The position numbers and the translations under genes are program-made. Positions 61,501 through 64,000 of a stretch of DNA of 64,000 nucleotides are shown here, piece after piece. This stretch comes from Rugamonas aquatica (GTDB lineage: Bacteria; Pseudomonadota; Gammaproteobacteria; Burkholderiales; Burkholderiaceae_D). The stretch lies in assembly GCF_009380215.1 (NCBI RefSeq), contig NZ_WHUG01000014.1, forward strand, positions 107,281 through 171,280, written 5' to 3'. The notes below the pieces were generated by a model. That model was not told the origin of the DNA. It was given only the letters and a program-made list of their open reading frames with translations, and ran no database searches. The stretch's first letter is position 1; every line of letters starts with the position of its first letter.

Positions 61501-64000
61501 TGGAACCAGACCGGTCCCTCGGCCTTTTCCGGCTTCAAGCCGATCGGCGACCTCGACCACTCTTACTCCGGCACCTTCAACGGCAATCACAACACCATCA
61601 GCGGCCTGAACATTTATCGCCCGACCAGCAACCATGTCGGCCTGTTCTCGGTGCTGGGTTCGGGCACGATACAGGACGTCAAACTGACCGACGCCACGGT
61701 CGAGGGCAACGGCTACACCGGCCTGCTGGTGGGCAGCATCAACAACGGCGGCAGCGTCAGCGGCGTCGCCATCGAAGCCAACGTCATCGGCAACGACGCC
61801 TATGTCGGCGGCCTGGCCGGCTATTCCACCGGCAGCATCAGCAATTCCTACGTGGTCGGCAACGTGACCGGCAGGACCGCCAACAGCACCGGCAAGACCG
61901 GCGGCCTGCTGGGCGGCCTGGACACATACGGCAGCTTGAGCACCACGTATAGCAGCGGCACCGTCAAGTCCAACAGCGACGACATCGTCAACGCGCTGGT
62001 CGGCGACGGCGGCAACGGCGGCTCGCTTACGAACAGCTTCTTCCTGACCAGCGGTCCCACCAGCGACAGCGCCGGCGCCGTCGGCCTGACCAGCACGCAG
62101 ATGATGCAGCAGGCCAGCTTCGCCGGTTTCGATTTCGCCAGCGCGCCGGTATGGCGCATCTATGAAGGCCACACCACGCCGCTGCTGAAGGCCTTCCTGA
62201 CGCCGCTCACCGTCAACGTCACCGGTCCCGGCTCCACCAAGGTGTACGACGGCCTGCCGGGCAGCTACGCCCAGGCCTATACCCATCCCGATGTCAGCGG
62301 CGCAATGGGGTATATCGGCGGCGTCAACGTCGGCACCTACCAGATCGCCACCGGCCTGTATTCGACCAAGTACGACATCAGCTACAGCGGCTCGGCGCCG
62401 CTGGTCGTCACGCCCGCCACGCTGAGCGTCAACCTGCTCAGCCGGGAGTACAACAGCAACAACAACGCCACGCTCAGCGGCGCCACACTGAGCGGCGTGC
62501 TGCATCAGGGCGAAGGGCCGCTCGATGTGGTCACGCTGGTCGCCGGCGAAGGCAGCTCCGTCCACTATGCGGACAAGAATGTCGGCGTCGACAAGACCGT
62601 CACCCTCAGCGGCTCCGCGCTGGGCCTGTCCGGCGCCAACGCCGGCAACTACGTGCTCGGCGCGACCCCCAGCATCAAAGGCACGATCACGGCGCGGCCG
62701 TTATCGACCTGGACCGGCAACAGCAGCAACGGCCTGTGGAGCGACGCCGGCAACTGGCAGGCGAACATCGCGCCGGACGGCGCCAATGTGCTGGCTGCGA
62801 GCATCGGCGCCGGCGCCGGCACCGTCACCTACACCGGCAGCGGGGGCGACGCCACGCTGAACACCGTCACCGTCGGCAACGGCAGCCAGCTGGCGCTGAC
62901 CGGCGGCACGCTGACGATTGCCAGCGGCGGCGGCAAATCCTACCTGACCGGCGCCACGCTCAACCTCAACGGCGGCGGCCTGGCGCTGAACGGCGCGATG
63001 GAGGCGACCAACGTGACGTTGACCAGCGGCGTGCTGAGCGGCACCAACAGCGCCGCCAACCTGACCGTCAACAACCTGACGCAGACCGGCGGCAGCATCA
63101 ATATGAGCGGCTCGCTGACCCTCAATTCCTTCAGCAACATCGCCATCGGCGGCCTGCGGGCGCAGAACGGCATCACGCTCAACGCCGGCGAGAGCGGGTC
63201 GATCAGCCAGACCGGCGCGCTGATAACGGACAGCCTGCACGTCATGGCCAGCAGCGGCGTCACGCTGACCAACACCGGCAACCATGTGGGCGCCTTCTAC
63301 GGCACCAATGGTTCCGGCGGCATCCAGCTCAACAACACCGTCGCCAGCGGCGAGCTGGCGCTGGGGCCGCTGAGCTCTTACAGCGGCAACATCGTCATCG
63401 ACAACCACGGGGCCATCCATGTCAACGGCGCCATTGTGGCGAGCAACGGCGGCAACGTGTCGATCGCCGCGCACAGTCCGGTGACGATCAGCGACAGCAT
63501 CACGGCGAATGACATTGCGCTGTCGGCCAGCACCGACATCACGCTGAACGGTAGTTCGAACCTGCAGGCCAACAACACCATCAGCCTGGCCGCCGTCAAC
63601 AACATCGTGCTGGGTGGCCATTTGGCGGTATCGGCGAGCGGCAGCATTTCAGCGGTCGCCACCAACGGCAGCATCAGCGTTGACGGTTCCGCCGACATCA
63701 ACAGCCACGGCGGCGCGGTCTCAATGGCAGCACCGTTCGGTTCGGTGAGCCTGGCATCTGTGACGCTCAACGGTAGTGTGCCGAATATTAACTCCGGTAA
63801 CGCCGCCGCCCAGGCCGCCGCAGACGCTGCCGCCAAAGCCGCCGCCGATGCCGCTGCCAAGGCCGCCGCCGATGCGGCTGCCAAAGCCGCAGCCGACGCC
63901 GCCGCCAAGGCCGCCGCCGATGCGGCTGCCAAAGCCGCAGCCGACGCCGCTGCGGCTGCCAAAGCCGCAGCCGACGCCGCCGCCAAGGCCGCCGCCGATG
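58573..64000 (+). CDS. Filamentous-hemagglutinin-like giant adhesin (truncated by window end)
   Basis: At least 1809 codons with no stop before the edge. ATG 58573 follows an AGAGGA site; an in-frame ATG at 58528 is an alternative. A signal peptide ends at TAQA-GPV. The TPS/filamentous hemagglutinin secretion domain follows (NTIINWQSFSL, NPNGVIFGAGSRVDVNGLVA near 117). Then come long beta-helix repeats, GLUG-like repeats (about 1000-1110), MBG/YDG-type units (TKVYDGLPG, then a REYNSNNNATLSG unit), an autotransporter-like WTGNSSNGLWSDAGNW motif near 1378 and an Ala-rich repeat from 1744. TpsA-like; the export partner TpsB must lie outside. It forms a surface fibre for adhesion or biofilm. Confidence 0.92.
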   Translation, partial: MKAQTSRSPQRRAAAAPLRRKLIAVLVATCYSTAQAGPVNPSVVAGQASFNLTGKTYSITNTPNTIINWQSFSLASDEMARFIQQSADSKVLNRITGQDPTRILGSLQSNGKVFLINPNGVIFGAGSRVDVNGLVASSLAISNADFLAGKNNFSGSATAGKVSNAGAITTPSGGQIFLVAPAVENSGVISSPNGEVVLAAGHSVQLFDSKDPNVQVVVSAPADMALNLGQIVAQGGRVGVYGALVSQRGGISANSAVRGANGQIILKSSGTTLLEAGSTTTATGSNLNTGGDIQLLGAQVGLTGNATVDASGAAGGGSVLVGGDYQGKNAAVQNAQQSYVGKEAVIKADATGYGDGGKVIVWSDKATQMFGSISARGGAAGGNGGFVETSGHYLDMQGNVDTRAPKGATGNLLLDPTNIFIASGSGDAITQGMVSTGFGALSGSGPFLEIGLFQDSLLLTGTLQTALNNNTVTVSTANVKGTGSGDITVASALVFANGGTLSLNADRDIKLKAPITGTGVNLALTAGRTIDQSTQPIDALTIQSLNAMAVTDIKMDNEFNTIGGAAALQATNGNATLTAVNVNLGNSNIGGTLAVKAKNGDLTVSGNVSSGGDMTLTSTKANGLITLNNGVAVGSSAGNITVTADNMALNGTLSAITGHGVLLTPYTPSTEIQVGVGAADASGVLGLSQTELRNVSLPVNGSLTVGGGSGGPGNGTSGLTVVGNLDLTGGLNAGSLTLQTGGGDLTINNGAAIANTGVISLQTPFSGDHHITNNGSVTSAANINLNGARMTLANGSLNGTAVSLYTTNAVNLGLADGPSSTLALSSADLASVNASDGALLVTSTAGNIVVSQPMTSANKLTLTANGNIDLQAALTLGGLTLHAGSNVTATGGVTVNGVFNLDAGNWSQIGSLPAFSAYDFRIGSGGNFVRAAAGDGSSGSPFQLVDVYGLQGMGSLSRSSQSYVLNNDIDASETAHWNQTGPSAFSGFKPIGDLDHSYSGTFNGNHNTISGLNIYRPTSNHVGLFSVLGSGTIQDVKLTDATVEGNGYTGLLVGSINNGGSVSGVAIEANVIGNDAYVGGLAGYSTGSISNSYVVGNVTGRTANSTGKTGGLLGGLDTYGSLSTTYSSGTVKSNSDDIVNALVGDGGNGGSLTNSFFLTSGPTSDSAGAVGLTSTQMMQQASFAGFDFASAPVWRIYEGHTTPLLKAFLTPLTVNVTGPGSTKVYDGLPGSYAQAYTHPDVSGAMGYIGGVNVGTYQIATGLYSTKYDISYSGSAPLVVTPATLSVNLLSREYNSNNNATLSGATLSGVLHQGEGPLDVVTLVAGEGSSVHYADKNVGVDKTVTLSGSALGLSGANAGNYVLGATPSIKGTITARPLSTWTGNSSNGLWSDAGNWQANIAPDGANVLAASIGAGAGTVTYTGSGGDATLNTVTVGNGSQLALTGGTLTIASGGGKSYLTGATLNLNGGGLALNGAMEATNVTLTSGVLSGTNSAANLTVNNLTQTGGSINMSGSLTLNSFSNIAIGGLRAQNGITLNAGESGSISQTGALITDSLHVMASSGVTLTNTGNHVGAFYGTNGSGGIQLNNTVASGELALGPLSSYSGNIVIDNHGAIHVNGAIVASNGGNVSIAAHSPVTISDSITANDIALSASTDITLNGSSNLQANNTISLAAVNNIVLGGHLAVSASGSISAVATNGSISVDGSADINSHGGAVSMAAPFGSVSLASVTLNGSVPNINSGNAAAQAAADAAAKAAADAAAKAAADAAAKAAADAAAKAAADAAAKAAADAAAAAKAAADAAAKAAAD
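63802..64000 (+). repeat. AAADAAAK coding repeat in the adhesin
   Basis: At least seven 24-bp units encode AAADAAAK, with one expanded unit (DAAAAAK) and mixed GCC/GCG/GCA/GCT codons. The repeat continues past the window edge. The regular Asp/Lys spacing favours a long single alpha helix, giving a helical stalk or anchor next to the beta-helix body. Confidence 0.9.

Noticed and set aside
63802..64000. CRISPR-like short tandem repeats
   Set aside because: The repeats are in frame, contiguous without unique spacers and encode AAADAAAK, so they are protein repeats.

Overview
The window is a high-GC chromosomal segment from a betaproteobacterium, most likely family Oxalobacteraceae (Duganella/Massilia/Janthinobacterium type). 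The main evidence is gene order. leuC-leuD-leuB-asd-fimV-truA-trpF-trpB-trpA-accD-folC-SPOR-cvpA-purF, followed by lexA and rpsF-priB-rpsR-rplI-dnaB, is characteristic of Burkholderiales. The conserved housekeeping blocks are interrupted by accessory modules, some of clearly lower GC content.

Layout. 1-3.4 kb: a ligase-associated DNA repair operon (ATP-dependent ligase C-terminus, DEXH helicase, PdeM phosphoesterase). 3.6-4.5 kb: a KGG stress protein and a convergent pyridoxamine-oxidase-like protein. 4.6-14.1 kb: an iron/heme and extracytosolic flavin redox region. It starts with a perfect Fur palindrome inside a promoter, followed by a PepSY-type membrane protein, a DUF2271 protein carrying an ApbE-type flavinylation motif, a DUF4198 protein, ApbE, a membrane-anchored CysJ-like flavoreductase and a TonB receptor; on the other strand lie DUF2325, a small unknown protein and HemP. 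14.2-16.6 kb: a Crp/Fnr regulator, a NarL/FixJ response regulator and UspA, with a perfect FNR-type box upstream of uspA. 16.9-19.7 kb: cheZ-cheA. 19.9-24.4 kb: leuC, entericidin, leuD, leuB, asd. 24.6-31.0 kb: fimV, truA, trpFBA. 31.1-31.6 kb: a brnTA toxin-antitoxin pair inserted between trpA and accD. 31.8-38.5 kb: accD, folC, a SPOR protein, cvpA, purF and a sulfhydrylase gene preceded by a REP doublet.

38.6-40.9 kb: a secreted unknown protein, a beta-lactamase-fold hydrolase and convergent lexA with two tandem LexA boxes. An 85-bp near-perfect cruciform repeat separates lexA from the rpsF-priB-rpsR-rplI operon, which is followed by dnaB and a DUF47-pit phosphate transport pair (44.3-45.9 kb). 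46-50.4 kb is a mosaic: an uncharacterised membrane-protein pair, a Cys-rich protein, TetR with a divergent SnoaL-like gene, VapBC, a metallophosphoesterase and a GNAT enzyme. 50.4-51.0 kb carries an isolated cyanophycin-synthetase N-domain.

51-64 kb looks like a signalling-and-surface block: a GAF-fused PilB/GspE-type ATPase, an MBL-fold hydrolase, a GAF/HD-GYP protein, a CHASE2 adenylate cyclase, and a very large filamentous-hemagglutinin-like adhesin that runs off the window end in an Ala-rich AAADAAAK repeat. The most novel-looking parts are the Fur-controlled flavinylation operon, the FNR-type box/regulator cluster, the cruciform element and the second-messenger/adhesin block.
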